Origin: an uncultured SAR202 cluster bacterium
Lineage (GTDB): Bacteria > Chloroflexota > Dehalococcoidia > Lucifugimonadales > Lucifugimonadaceae
DNA: 64,000 nt
Assembly: GCA_902620405.1 (NCBI GenBank)
Contig: CACNIC010000001.1
Location: 124,001-188,000, forward strand
Direction of reading: 5' to 3'
Shown here: positions 51,046 through 60,715 of the stretch, piece after piece
Position numbering within the stretch: position 1 is the stretch's first letter
Layout: the number at the start of each line of letters is the position of its first letter
Position numbers and translations under genes: made by a program
Notes under the pieces: generated by a model
What the model was told of the DNA's origin: nothing
What the model saw: the letters and a program-made list of their open reading frames with translations, nothing else
Databases searched by the model: none

Positions 51046-52545
51046 CTATTCAATTAATATAAATTCTTCTTGATTGCTTGCATTCCAGAATTGAAGGTTT
51101 TCTTTATTTTTAAAATTAATATCAAAGCAAGTTCTTAATAAAGTAGGAATAATATTTATATTTGTATTAATTGAATCTATTTCTTTTGTGCAAAAATTTG
51201 GGACATAGATATAGCTAATAGTTGAAAATAACTCTTCATATATATCTTTAGGGAGTTTTCCATTTATTAGATTGTCGGTGCCTGACATATTATTAATTCC
51301 ATGATCAGAGTGAATAATGATTATTACATTATTTGAATTAGATAAAATTTGCCTAATTACTTCAATAATTTTTTTGTTTACATATTTTAATTGATTAATA
51401 AAATTAACTTTTTCTTCAATTGTCCAAGAGTCACTTAAGTCTTCGGAGAATGTATTATATGGATTAGCATTCAAATTTTTTGAACCATTTTCATTAAAAA
51501 TAAATGGAGGGTGAGGTGGCCTGCTGTAGAAATATGTCCAAGTCTTGTTGGGATCATTTGAAATATCATTTAATTTTTCTATATTTTCTAAAAAATATTT
51601 TTGATTTTTATTAATCCACAAGTTATGAAGAGGGATTGGGGAATCATCTATTACCCTTAATAAGTTTGTTCTTACAAAGACTCTCGAAAAGTCTCCTAAA
51701 AATGAAGAATGAAAACCACTCACGTCATTTGTAGATATTTCATTTACACGATAACCCAATTTCTTTGCTATTTGTCCCTCAACTGATTTATGGAATTTTT
51801 TTAAAGTTTCCTTCATATAAATGATTTCATCTGGACTCGAGTTGTAGAAATGACTCATGTTAAATGTAGAAGGCAAAGAGTACATAGTTCTTATATAATT
51901 AGCTTTTAAATCTTCATTCCTGAATCCCAATAAATTTAATTCTTCAGAAAATTTATCATTATTAAAATTGAATCTTGACTCAAGGATTTCATTTGTAGGG
52001 TACATGTCAAGCACTAGATGAAAGACGTCTGGTGAATTTTCACTTTTTTTATATTCAATATTTAGGTTTTCAGTTAAAGTACTTGATGTTTTTTGGTTGA
52101 AAGAAATTATTTGAAATATGTTAATTAAAATTAAACAAGTTATGGATAAAAAAATAATTCTGGAAAGACCATTTAAATCTCTATCTTTTCTTCTTAAATA
52201 AAATAATAAAAAAACATAAAACAATAATATCAATGGCACTAGGTATCTGTGCCTAAATATATCCCCCAGAAAGTCTATTTGGTTAAATAAATCATAAAAA
52301 TAACCATATGATAAAAATATAAACATAATAATCGTTAATAAGATTGAAGATTTTGGTAGGTCACTAAATATGATAAATAAAATTATGAATATAATGGCTT
52401 CAAACAAGGTCACAATTAATATTAATGAAAATAACTCAAGAGGAATAATTATTTCACCTAGATTTGATGAAAAAAGAAGCAAAACAAAGAAAATTCCAAG
52501 AATGATTGGATTTAAAATATAAATTAAATTACTTATCTTCATCAT
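51046..52545 (-). CDS. Membrane-bound sulfatase-fold protein
   Basis: 499 residues. About five N-terminal helices (residues 5-150) precede an extracytoplasmic alkaline-phosphatase/sulfatase fold. DVFHLVLDMYPTNEI holds the first metal Asp, and VIIIIHSDHGIN the DHG metal site. The layout resembles phosphoglycerol or phosphoethanolamine transferases of the cell envelope. The stop of the upstream nucleotidyltransferase overlaps its start. Confidence 0.75.
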   Translation of the reverse strand: MMKISNLIYILNPIILGIFFVLLLFSSNLGEIIIPLELFSLILIVTLFEAIIFIILFIIFSDLPKSSILLTIIMFIFLSYGYFYDLFNQIDFLGDIFRHRYLVPLILLFYVFLLFYLRRKDRDLNGLSRIIFLSITCLILINIFQIISFNQKTSSTLTENLNIEYKKSENSPDVFHLVLDMYPTNEILESRFNFNNDKFSEELNLLGFRNEDLKANYIRTMYSLPSTFNMSHFYNSSPDEIIYMKETLKKFHKSVEGQIAKKLGYRVNEISTNDVSGFHSSFLGDFSRVFVRTNLLRVIDDSPIPLHNLWINKNQKYFLENIEKLNDISNDPNKTWTYFYSRPPHPPFIFNENGSKNLNANPYNTFSEDLSDSWTIEEKVNFINQLKYVNKKIIEVIRQILSNSNNVIIIIHSDHGINNMSGTDNLINGKLPKDIYEELFSTISYIYVPNFCTKEIDSINTNINIIPTLLRTCFDINFKNKENLQFWNASNQEEFILIE

Positions 52546-53501
52546 ATTATCTTATTTTCAAGAATCTTGATATGAATATTGTCGTTAATTAAGGTGGTAT
52601 TTTTACTTAAAATACAATTAATTAAATGATAATTTTTTATTTTAGATTGATCTAATATTACGCAATTTTCTATTTTAGAATTTTCAATAACTACATCTTT
52701 GCCAATTGACGAATACTTTATTATTTCTGAATCTATTAATTTAGTATTTCTGTAGCAAAAAAAATCTTTATTGGTACTTAAATTTTTATTATTTGATTCA
52801 ATTATCATAAATTTATTAGCCAATAAATAATCATTATGACTACCTGTATCAATCCACCAGCCATTATTAATTATTGATTCAACATTATTAAACTTTATTA
52901 ATAATTTAATTGCATCTGTTATCTCATATTCTCCTCTTTCCGATATAGAAATTTTATCTATAAATTCAAAAACGATATTTTTAAATGCGTATATTCCTGT
53001 GACTGCAAAATTACTTTTTGGGACTTTTGGTTTTTCAGTTATTCTTACAAGAATTCCTTTGTCATCAATTTCTGCAACTCCGAATCTTCTAGGGTCTTCT
53101 ACCGACTTTAAAGAGATAATATTATTTTTGCTCTTTGAAAATTTTTTTACTAAGTTAATTATTCCATTTTCGAAAAGATTGTCTCCTAGGTATAAAATGA
53201 AATCGTCATTTTTAATGTATTCTTTTGAGATTTTTACTGCATGTGCAACTCCTAATTGCTTATTTTGCACTATCAAATTGATTTCTATGTCACTATAATT
53301 ATCTTTAATAAATTTAAAAATTTGATCGTAATTATCTTTTGAAACTACTATGCCAATATTTGAAATTCCACTTTTTAGAATTTCATCAATAATATAATTT
53401 AGTGTTGCCTTGCCAGCCAAAGGCATCAATGGTTTTGGGGTTGACTTAGTTGCAGGAAATAACCTTGTCCCTTTTCCAGCAGCTAAAATTAAGGCTTTCA
53501 T
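52542..53501 (-). CDS. Sugar-1-phosphate nucleotidyltransferase (RmlA-like)
   Basis: 319 residues. KALILAAGKGTRLFPATKSTPKPLMPLAGKATLNYIIDEI is the full NTP-transferase signature, YLGDNLFENG holds the metal Asp, and the C-terminal 80 residues carry hexapeptide-like repeats (IGKDVVIENSKIENC). It is of the long glucose-1-phosphate thymidylyltransferase type. It supplies a second activated sugar besides CDP-glucose. Confidence 0.88.
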   Translation of the reverse strand: MKALILAAGKGTRLFPATKSTPKPLMPLAGKATLNYIIDEILKSGISNIGIVVSKDNYDQIFKFIKDNYSDIEINLIVQNKQLGVAHAVKISKEYIKNDDFILYLGDNLFENGIINLVKKFSKSKNNIISLKSVEDPRRFGVAEIDDKGILVRITEKPKVPKSNFAVTGIYAFKNIVFEFIDKISISERGEYEITDAIKLLIKFNNVESIINNGWWIDTGSHNDYLLANKFMIIESNNKNLSTNKDFFCYRNTKLIDSEIIKYSSIGKDVVIENSKIENCVILDQSKIKNYHLINCILSKNTTLINDNIHIKILENKII

Positions 53502-53624
53502 ATGATTAATTAATAGTTTATTGCAATACCTAACAGTGATATGATTATTATTAATCTTATAAATAAAAATATTATAGGGAAAGTGTTAATTTAAATTTAA
53601 TTGTTCAATAAGGAGTTATAAATT

Positions 53625-54278
53625 ATGAGTAAGTTTACATTATATGACTACGATAGCTCTAAATTTCCATTTAAAGAAACAGTTCAAAAAATGATGGATG
53701 TTGACCAGCTTGATATGATTCATGAAATTTTCGAATTTCCAGAAAAATTAGAAATAATTAAAGATCAAAATACAATTTTGCATGATAAGTTTTATGAGGA
53801 GATGAAAAAGGATGAATTTACTAATCTATATAGAAACTTTGTAAGTAGTTATATAAGCAATCTTGAAATCTTTAGAGGCGAACAAATTCTATATCAAACT
53901 TACCCTTCATTTAGAATACATCAACCAAATAATATTGCTGTGGGGCAGTACCATAAAGACTCAGATTTTGGACACAACACTCATGAAATGAATTTCTGGT
54001 TACCTTTCACTAATGCTTGGGACACTAATGCAGTTTGGATAGGAGATCCTGATTCTGATGACCATGTATGTATGGAAGTTGATTACGGCCAGGTTGCCAA
54101 TTTTGACGGTGCTAATTCACTTCATGGCAATAAAGATAATTTGACAGGAAAATCTAGGTTAAGTATTGATTTTAGAATTTTTCCATTAAAATTTTATAAT
54201 CAACAAGAACAAGAACAGACTCAAACTTTAACCCAAAAAAAGAAGTTCGTTATTGGGGAATATTGGTCAGAATTATAG
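53625..54278 (+). CDS. StrG-like 2-oxoglutarate/Fe(II) oxygenase-type protein
   Basis: 217 residues. GQYHKDSDFGHNTHEMNFWLPFTNAW and NSLHGNKDNLTGKSRLSIDFRIFPL give a likely iron triad (HxD...H) and a 2-oxoglutarate-binding Arg. The pattern matches proteins annotated as streptomycin biosynthesis StrG-like. It is followed after 17 bases by an aminotransferase gene, as in aminosugar pathways. Confidence 0.75.
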   Translation: MSKFTLYDYDSSKFPFKETVQKMMDVDQLDMIHEIFEFPEKLEIIKDQNTILHDKFYEEMKKDEFTNLYRNFVSSYISNLEIFRGEQILYQTYPSFRIHQPNNIAVGQYHKDSDFGHNTHEMNFWLPFTNAWDTNAVWIGDPDSDDHVCMEVDYGQVANFDGANSLHGNKDNLTGKSRLSIDFRIFPLKFYNQQEQEQTQTLTQKKKFVIGEYWSEL

Positions 54279-54295
54279 ATAATTAGGTTTTGCAG

Positions 54296-55444
54296 ATGAA
54301 TGAAAAAGGCTCAAGAAGAATTCCATCTGCAGGACCATCTATAACGCAGGCTGAGATCGATTTAGTTTCTCAAGCTATTAAAGATGGATGGGGACCTAAA
54401 ATGTCATATTATATTGACGAGTTTACTGAAGAATTTTCAAATTATATAGGATATAAATACTGCCTTCCGACATCACATTGTACAGATGCTATTCACTTAG
54501 CCATGCTAACTTTAAATTTAAATCCAGAAGATGAAGTTATAGTACCTGATATGACTTGGGTTGCTTCGGCAGCACCAGTAATTTACGTTGGTGCAAAGCC
54601 TGTTCTTGTAGATGTAGATCCAGATTCTTGGTGCATTACTGCTAGTCAAATTGAAAAATCAATAACTAAGAATACCAAGGCTGTAGTCGTTGTTGATTTG
54701 TTAGGAAATATGCCAGAATGGGATGAAATACTAGATGTTTGTAGAAAAAATAACTTATTTATTATTGAAGATGCATCAGAGGGCATTGGGGCTAAATACA
54801 AAGGTAATTTAGCTGGCACATTTGGAGACATTTCATTATTTAGTTTTAATGCTACGAAGCTAATTATGTCAGGCCAAGGCGGTATGCTTTGCACAAACAA
54901 CCAGGATTTGTACAATTCTGCCAAACTTATGTCCCATCATGGAATGGATAAGCCAAAAGACGGAAAAGGAAAATATTACTGGTCAGATGTATTAGGATTT
55001 AATTACGGATGGACCAATATACAGGCAGCACTAGCACTTGCTCAACTTAGAAGAATTAATGAATTGATTGAATATAAAAAATGGTTATTTGGTGAATACC
55101 AAAAAAGACTTTCTACTGTACCGAATCTAAAATTGAGTCCATCAACAGATAATGTTGATCATACATATTGGATAACAACAGCATTATTAAAAGATTATCG
55201 AATAAAAAAAGAAGACTTTAAGGTTATGCTTGATGAACATACAATAGATATGAGGCCTTTATTTTATCCTTTAAGTGCAATGCCACCATTTAAAAATTAT
55301 GTAAATAAAAACATGCGCGATGAAAACCCAATAACATATGAATTATCAGACTACGGAATATGCTTACCTAATGGAAACAACCTTAGTGAAGATGACATTG
55401 ATTACATTTGTTATCACTTTAAAAATGCTTTGGGAGTCAGTTAG
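54296..55444 (+). CDS. DegT/DnrJ/EryC1/StrS aminotransferase
   Basis: About 382 residues of the PLP-dependent sugar aminotransferase family, which aminates keto sugars. SHCTDAIHLAM, MTWVASAAPVIYVGAKPVLVDVD and EDASEGIGAKYKG are standard. The usual PLP lysine lies in FNATKLIMSGQGGM. I prefer the ATG at 54296 (AGG eight bases upstream) over a TTG two codons earlier. Pairs with the StrG-like gene. Confidence 0.92.
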   Translation: MNEKGSRRIPSAGPSITQAEIDLVSQAIKDGWGPKMSYYIDEFTEEFSNYIGYKYCLPTSHCTDAIHLAMLTLNLNPEDEVIVPDMTWVASAAPVIYVGAKPVLVDVDPDSWCITASQIEKSITKNTKAVVVVDLLGNMPEWDEILDVCRKNNLFIIEDASEGIGAKYKGNLAGTFGDISLFSFNATKLIMSGQGGMLCTNNQDLYNSAKLMSHHGMDKPKDGKGKYYWSDVLGFNYGWTNIQAALALAQLRRINELIEYKKWLFGEYQKRLSTVPNLKLSPSTDNVDHTYWITTALLKDYRIKKEDFKVMLDEHTIDMRPLFYPLSAMPPFKNYVNKNMRDENPITYELSDYGICLPNGNNLSEDDIDYICYHFKNALGVS

Positions 55445-56364
55445 TTTTTCTGAAAAAAACTTTTAATATCAATTACTAGAGCATGCCTTTTTTTATAAAT
55501 AAAGATTGTCAATAAGTATATACTCATAATTAAATTTATAGGATTCAGAATTGTTTTTATTCCAATTTCAAATAATATTTTCCAGCACATAAATAAAACA
55601 GGAAAATATAAAAAAATACTCGGTTTGGAATCACCTATTTCTCTGGGCCCACGAAATCTTTTAGTTAAATGTTTATATTTTGATTCCCAAGAGTCAAAAC
55701 TACTTTCATCTTCCCTGAAATATCTCCTACTTCTTAAAACTTCATCTACCCTTTTAATTTTTCCGATGCTGGCTAATTGGTAAACCAAAAAAACATCCGC
55801 CCATAAAACTGATTTGGAAAATAAATCTGTTTTTTTTAATTTTTCCATTTCAAACATCCCCATGACAATATCTCCACTTCCCTTAATTGCCCAAGGGAGC
55901 TTTAGTAACCTTATAAATTTACTATTGTGTATTAATTCGAAACCCGTATCTTTTTTTTCAATTATTACTTCATTATTACTCCCAATGTTTGACACATTTG
56001 AAAAAACTACTGAAGTCTTATCGTCTTTAATTATTTTTGATAAAAGTTTTTCGACATAAAATTTATTATAAATATCATGCGCTCCAATCCAAGAAAAATA
56101 TTTTCCTTCAGATTTTTTTGTAAGTAAATTAAAATTATTTGACAACCCTATATTCGCATCGTTCCTATATACTTTTAATCTTCTATCTTTTTCTGAATAT
56201 TTTTTTAAAATGTCGTAACTGCTATCAGATGAACAATTGTCAATTGCAATAATTTCTAAATTTGAATAACTCTGATTCAATAAAGACTCAATTGTGTCTT
56301 TTAAAAATAAGGATTCATTATAAACGGGAATACCTAAACTTACTTTTATAACTTTGTTCAACAT
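55441..56364 (-). CDS. Glycosyltransferase family 2
   Basis: 307 residues. KVSLGIPVYNESLFLKDTIESLLNQSYSNLEIIAIDNCSSDSSYDIL is the GT-A nucleotide-binding start, and SWIGAHD replaces the DxD region. A hydrophobic helix near 255-290 indicates membrane association. Overlaps the aminotransferase gene by four bases at the 3' end. Confidence 0.9.
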   Translation of the reverse strand: MLNKVIKVSLGIPVYNESLFLKDTIESLLNQSYSNLEIIAIDNCSSDSSYDILKKYSEKDRRLKVYRNDANIGLSNNFNLLTKKSEGKYFSWIGAHDIYNKFYVEKLLSKIIKDDKTSVVFSNVSNIGSNNEVIIEKKDTGFELIHNSKFIRLLKLPWAIKGSGDIVMGMFEMEKLKKTDLFSKSVLWADVFLVYQLASIGKIKRVDEVLRSRRYFREDESSFDSWESKYKHLTKRFRGPREIGDSKPSIFLYFPVLFMCWKILFEIGIKTILNPINLIMSIYLLTIFIYKKRHALVIDIKSFFQKN

Positions 56365-56366
56365 TT

Positions 56367-57398
56367 TTATTTAATTTTTCCAATAATGTGTTGGTAAGAA
56401 AAGTTAATATTTTCTGAAGACTTATTTAGTATTTTTCTTAAATTGCTTTTAATCATTTTTCTTAAACTCATATTGTTATTTAATGGATTAATATCGGTGT
56501 AAGTAATATTTAGTAACTTTATAAAATTAATTTCATAATGATCAGAAATAATTTGACTAACTGATCTTTTTAGGTCAGCGTTATTCTTATTAAGATCTCT
56601 GTTTAAAGAGTAGATAAATTTAGATTTTTGATTACTTACTTTTTTAATGTATTCCTCTACTTGCGGTGATGTCATTTCTTGAAAAGAACATAAATTTACT
56701 GTCAGATCAATTTCACCTTCGAAATCTATAAATTTACTGCTTGGCATTAGTAAAAAATCACACTCATTAAGTGAAGATGCTTCATAATTAAATAACTTAA
56801 CCTCTTTATTTGGGTATAGTTCTGAAAGATAAAGGTAAGAAAATATTAATGTTTCTGCTAAATCTACTATTACAAACTTTGAATTATTGATAGACTCTGT
56901 GAGGCAGTGAGTAAAACCTCCCCAACCAGCACCAATTTCACAAATAACAGGATTGCTTATTTCATTTATTTCATTTAAGAGTCCATATTTTTTTAGTGCA
57001 ATTAGTGATTCATGATATTTTAAAGTATCTTTATTGATTAATTTTCCATTAATATTATGACCAAATCCACCTAAGATATTTGGCTCAGGAACTAAAATAT
57101 CTTCTTCTAATAAAGTGTTTAATAATTCAAGTTTAGATTTAAATTTCGGCGCATTATAATTATGATGATCCCTGTATTCATAAGGTAATTCGCCTGTAAT
57201 ATGATGACAATGATGCCTTAAATTATTAATTATTGATGGACTAGCCTCAAAAATATATTCAAACCCATTAATTTCTTCTGACCAATAATTGCTAATTGAA
57301 TTACTACTATCAAAAACTAATTCTTTAAAAAATGGCAATACTCTCAGATAGTTTTTATAGACCTCAGTATTTTGGTTTGATAAATTTTTTTTATTCAT
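56367..57398 (-). CDS. SAM-dependent methyltransferase, putative sugar O-methyltransferase
   Basis: 343 residues. The SAM-binding motif is NPVICEIGAGWGGFTHCLTES near 165, with an acidic residue after strand 2 in FVIVDLAETL. The N-terminal region (HHCHHITGELPYEYRDHHNY) is His-rich. It belongs with families annotated as putative sugar O-methyltransferases. It lies two bases upstream of the GT2 gene in the same operon. Confidence 0.75.
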   Translation of the reverse strand: MNKKNLSNQNTEVYKNYLRVLPFFKELVFDSSNSISNYWSEEINGFEYIFEASPSIINNLRHHCHHITGELPYEYRDHHNYNAPKFKSKLELLNTLLEEDILVPEPNILGGFGHNINGKLINKDTLKYHESLIALKKYGLLNEINEISNPVICEIGAGWGGFTHCLTESINNSKFVIVDLAETLIFSYLYLSELYPNKEVKLFNYEASSLNECDFLLMPSSKFIDFEGEIDLTVNLCSFQEMTSPQVEEYIKKVSNQKSKFIYSLNRDLNKNNADLKRSVSQIISDHYEINFIKLLNITYTDINPLNNNMSLRKMIKSNLRKILNKSSENINFSYQHIIGKIK

Positions 57399-57488
57399 AT
57401 TTCTTATACTAACAAAAATAATTCAAGCCCCCCAATTTTGAAATATCTACTACCATTGTCAGAGTATTAGGTTTAAAATATGCCCTTA

Positions 57489-57564
57489 GCCCCTGTAGCT
57501 CAGAGGATAGAGCACCGGTTTCCTAAACCGGGTGTCCCGTGTTCGAATCACGGCAGGGGCGCCA
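57489..57564 (+). tRNA. tRNA-Arg (anticodon CCT)
   Basis: A complete 76-base cloverleaf. GCCCCTG pairs with CAGGGGC in the acceptor stem. The D arm has AGCTCAGAGGATAGAGC, the anticodon loop TTCCTAA sits in a CCGGT/ACCGG stem, and the T loop is GTTCGAATC. The 3' CCA is encoded. It reads AGG codons. Confidence 0.97.
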
Positions 57565-57682
57565 TATTTTTAAGTTTGAAAATTATTGATATAAATTTTT
57601 TCTTAGTAATTAAAAATAATAAATTAGATTAAATTATTTATGCAACCCTAATCCTTTTACAAAGGTCACCTAATAGAATCAT

Positions 57683-57714
57683 CTTTGATTGTGGTTTTAA
57701 AATTAAAATCAAAG
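57683..57714. promoter_or_regulatory. 8-bp inverted repeat upstream of the enolase-family gene
   Basis: CTTTGATT (57683-57690) and AATCAAAG (57707-57714) form a perfect dyad with a 16-base spacer, about 75 bases before the ATG. The stretch from the tRNA end to 57789 has no other gene; this dyad and a GAGG ribosome site are all I see in it. Confidence 0.4.
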
Positions 57715-57789
57715 AAGGTAATATAGAATTATGGCCTATTCAAAATAATATTTAGATCCATAAATGATTGTTATATAAGTTGAGGGAAA

Positions 57790-58980
57790 ATGAAAATTAC
57801 GGATGTTCAAATTATTAGATTCTCAGTTGAATCTGAACAATATAGCACTAAATGGGGTTATGGAAAAATAGGATCAAAGAGGCGTGTACCTAATGGTCTT
57901 ATTAAGGTAATTACAGATGAAGGGGTCAATGGCTTTGATACTGTATACGGCTGGGGATCGTATTATGAACCTCCGTCAATAGATATTACAGAAAACATCA
58001 TTAAGCCCTTACTCGTCGGGCAAGATCCTAGAAATATTGAAAGATTATGGCAATGGATGATGGCACATAGAGGTTTTTCAGAAACTGCTGTCGGATCTGT
58101 TGATTGTGCATTATGGGACATCATGGGTAAAATAGCTAATTCTCCAACTTATAAGGTACTTGGAGGGGCAAGAGATAAAGTTTTAGCTTATGCTAGCACT
58201 TATCCTAATTTAGGGGATCCCGATGTTTATGCCCAACATGCTAAAGATGCGGTAAAAAGAGGATACAAAGCTTTTAAAGTGCATGCTTATATTTTTTGGG
58301 ATCCTGTAAATAAATGTCCAGCACCAGGAAAACCCAGTTTTCCAAAAAAAGATATAGAAGTATGTGAAGCAGTAAGGCAAGCTGTTGGGGATAATATTGT
58401 TTTAATGCTTGATCCTTGGAGTGTCTATACATACCAAGAATCTATTATGGTGGGGAGGCAGCTAGAAAAATTAGATTATTATTGGCTCGAACATCCAATG
58501 GATGAAAGAAGGATAGAACCTTATAAACAATTAACCAAGGAACTTAAAATAAATATTTTAGGACCTGAAATGGAGCCTGGTAGTTTTTATAGCAGAGGAA
58601 ATTGGGCTTTCCAAAGGGCATCTGATATGGGAAGAATAGATGTGAGTTTTGGTGGAATTACAGGTAATAAAAAAGCTATAGCAATGTATGAATCTTTAGG
58701 TATGCAATGTGAAATGCATGTTGGAGGATATGGCAACCTAGCTATTCTTGGGTCTACAGTTGAAGAACAATGTGAATATTATGAAAGAGGTCTTACAAGG
58801 CCAGGGGAAGATCGAGATCAATGCCCTCCATTTCTTAATAACCCTTGTGACCCAATGGATGATGATGGATATGTAAAAATACCTCAGGGGCCAGGATTAG
58901 GGATAGAATTTAATTGGGACTACATTAAAGATAATTTTTTACCAGATTTAAGTAGTAAAAATGTTAAATTTGAAGATTAG
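57790..58980 (+). CDS. Enolase-superfamily (mandelate racemase group) enzyme
   Basis: 396 residues. CALWDIMGKIANSPTYKVLGG marks the family N-terminal junction, YKAFKVHAY replaces the common KxK by KxH, LDPWSVYT and EHPMDE carry metal ligands, and QCEMHVGG supplies the catalytic His. It would dehydrate or epimerise a sugar acid; the substrate is not readable. It is distinct from the 18202 paralogue. The gene lies between tRNA-Arg and a tRNA T-arm-like fragment. Confidence 0.88.
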   Translation: MKITDVQIIRFSVESEQYSTKWGYGKIGSKRRVPNGLIKVITDEGVNGFDTVYGWGSYYEPPSIDITENIIKPLLVGQDPRNIERLWQWMMAHRGFSETAVGSVDCALWDIMGKIANSPTYKVLGGARDKVLAYASTYPNLGDPDVYAQHAKDAVKRGYKAFKVHAYIFWDPVNKCPAPGKPSFPKKDIEVCEAVRQAVGDNIVLMLDPWSVYTYQESIMVGRQLEKLDYYWLEHPMDERRIEPYKQLTKELKINILGPEMEPGSFYSRGNWAFQRASDMGRIDVSFGGITGNKKAIAMYESLGMQCEMHVGGYGNLAILGSTVEEQCEYYERGLTRPGEDRDQCPPFLNNPCDPMDDDGYVKIPQGPGLGIEFNWDYIKDNFLPDLSSKNVKFED

Positions 58981-59008
58981 TTATTAAGATTTCTTTGCCT
59001 GATACCCA

Positions 59009-59021
59009 GTGTTCGAATCAC
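59009..59021 (+). other. tRNA T-arm-like fragment
   Basis: Thirteen bases, GTGTTCGAATCAC, are identical to the T arm of the tRNA-Arg at 57539-57551. There is no complete tRNA around them. The fragment lies just after the enolase-family gene and may be a decayed tRNA end or an attachment-site remnant. Confidence 0.45.
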
Positions 59022-59033
59022 TTCAATGGATCT

Positions 59034-60419
59034 CTAATTTAGTTCTTTAAAAGATTTAGTTAATGAATCTATAGAGTTTTTTGCGTCACCAAAAAACATA
59101 ATAGTTTTTTCATTATAAAAAATATCATTATCAAGACCAGCAAAACCTGGGTTCATTGATCTTTTAATAACAACAATTGATTTTGATTTTTCAACATCTA
59201 GTATTGGCATACCATAAATTGGGCTACTTTCATCTAACTTTGCTGCTGGATTAACAACGTCATTTGCTCCTATTATTATAGAAACATCAGTCTGAGAAAA
59301 CTTTTCATTAACTTGGTCAAGATCTAATAAAAGTTCATAGTCAATATTTGACTCAGCTAACAATACATTCATATGCCCAGGCATCCTTCCCGCTACAGGA
59401 TGAATAGCAAAAATTACATTTTTACCTTGCTTAACTAAAATATCCAATAATTCTTTAATTGAATGTTGAGCCTGAGCAACTGCTAGACCATACCCAGGAA
59501 CAATTATTATTTTTTCTGAATATTCTAAAATAGATGCTACATCATCACTTGATCCAGATTTATAGGTTTTATCAGATACTTCTTGATTACTTGTTTCAGT
59601 TGTTGCACCAAACCCGCCAAGAACCACATTTGCCAGAGATCTATTCATAGCTTTAGTCATAATTCTTGTCAGAATTAGACCTGAAGCGCCAATTAGAGAT
59701 CCGCTAATTATTAGAGCAATATTGCCAAAAATAAATCCTGTAAAAGCTGCAACAATTCCTGAATATGAGTTTAATAATGCTATTACAACAGGCATATCAG
59801 CCCCACCTATTGGCAATACAATTAAAATTCCCAGTAAAAGGCAAGAGCTAATTAAAATGTAAAAAAGAAATGTGTATTCGACAAAAAAGAAACTAGTAAT
59901 CATCAAAGCAATTATTGAAATTAAAAGAATAAAATTTAAATAATTTCTTAATGGAATTAGTATTGGCTTACCGGTAATTATTGATTGCAATTTTAAGAAA
60001 CCGGTAATACTTCCTGAAAATGTCACTGACCCAATAAGAATACTTATAAGTATACTGACAGAAATTATATTTAAAGAAATGGTTGTATCAGATTTAATTA
60101 TTTCTGAAAATGCAATTAATGATGAAGCTAATCCTCCAAGCCCATTAAATATCGCCACCATTTGAGGCATAGAGGTCATTTGAACTTTTTTAGCAAAAAT
60201 TAAGCCAATAATCCCTCCAGAAAAAATCCCTGAAGCAATAAATATAATTGATCTCAAATTATAATTAACAATAAGTAGGGTAGTAGTTACGGCAATTATC
60301 ATTCCTAAAAAAGAAATAAAATTTCCTCTTCTTGCTGTAGCAGGACTACTTAACATCTTTATGCCTAAAATAAAAAGTATAGAAGAAATAAAATAAAAAA
60401 TTATATATATTGAATCCAT
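59034..60419 (-). CDS. pntB: NAD(P) transhydrogenase, beta subunit
   Basis: 461 residues. Eight or nine membrane helices are followed by the NADP(H)-binding domain III, with VPGYGLAVAQAQHSIKEL, FAIHPVAGRMPGHMNVLLAE, GANDVVNPAA and KRSMNPGFAGLDN. The complex uses the proton gradient to make NADPH from NADH. The ATG touches the stop of pntAB. Confidence 0.96.
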   Translation of the reverse strand: MDSIYIIFYFISSILFILGIKMLSSPATARRGNFISFLGMIIAVTTTLLIVNYNLRSIIFIASGIFSGGIIGLIFAKKVQMTSMPQMVAIFNGLGGLASSLIAFSEIIKSDTTISLNIISVSILISILIGSVTFSGSITGFLKLQSIITGKPILIPLRNYLNFILLISIIALMITSFFFVEYTFLFYILISSCLLLGILIVLPIGGADMPVVIALLNSYSGIVAAFTGFIFGNIALIISGSLIGASGLILTRIMTKAMNRSLANVVLGGFGATTETSNQEVSDKTYKSGSSDDVASILEYSEKIIIVPGYGLAVAQAQHSIKELLDILVKQGKNVIFAIHPVAGRMPGHMNVLLAESNIDYELLLDLDQVNEKFSQTDVSIIIGANDVVNPAAKLDESSPIYGMPILDVEKSKSIVVIKRSMNPGFAGLDNDIFYNEKTIMFFGDAKNSIDSLTKSFKELN

Positions 60420-60715
60420 TATTTTTTACCCTGATTTTTAGGTTTTTTAAACATTTCTAACATTCTGTCAGTAACAATAAATCCACCGAAAACATTTATA
60501 CTGCTTAATAATAGAGATGCAAAACCTAAAATATTAATTAGTAAACTGGAACTACTTGTTATAACTAAAATCGAACCTATTATTACAATTCCTGAAATCG
60601 CATTTGTTCCAGACATTAGGGGAGTGTGTAAAGTTGGTGGAATTTTTTTTATGAGTTCATATCCAAGCATCATTGCCATCACAAATACTATAATTAAGTA
60701 AATTTCATTATTCAT
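60419..60715 (-). CDS. pntAB: NAD(P) transhydrogenase, alpha subunit part 2
   Basis: A 98-residue membrane part of the alpha subunit, encoded separately as in Rhodospirillum-type systems. IPPTLHTPLMSGTNAISGIVIIG is the conserved second helix region, and GGFIVTDRMLEMF the end. Overlaps pntAA by eight bases. Confidence 0.94.
   Translation of the reverse strand: MNNEIYLIIVFVMAMMLGYELIKKIPPTLHTPLMSGTNAISGIVIIGSILVITSSSSLLINILGFASLLLSSINVFGGFIVTDRMLEMFKKPKNQGKK

Noticed and set aside
58981-59040. A second full tRNA gene
   Set aside because: Only the T-arm-like 13 bases fit; no acceptor, D or anticodon arm can be built around them.
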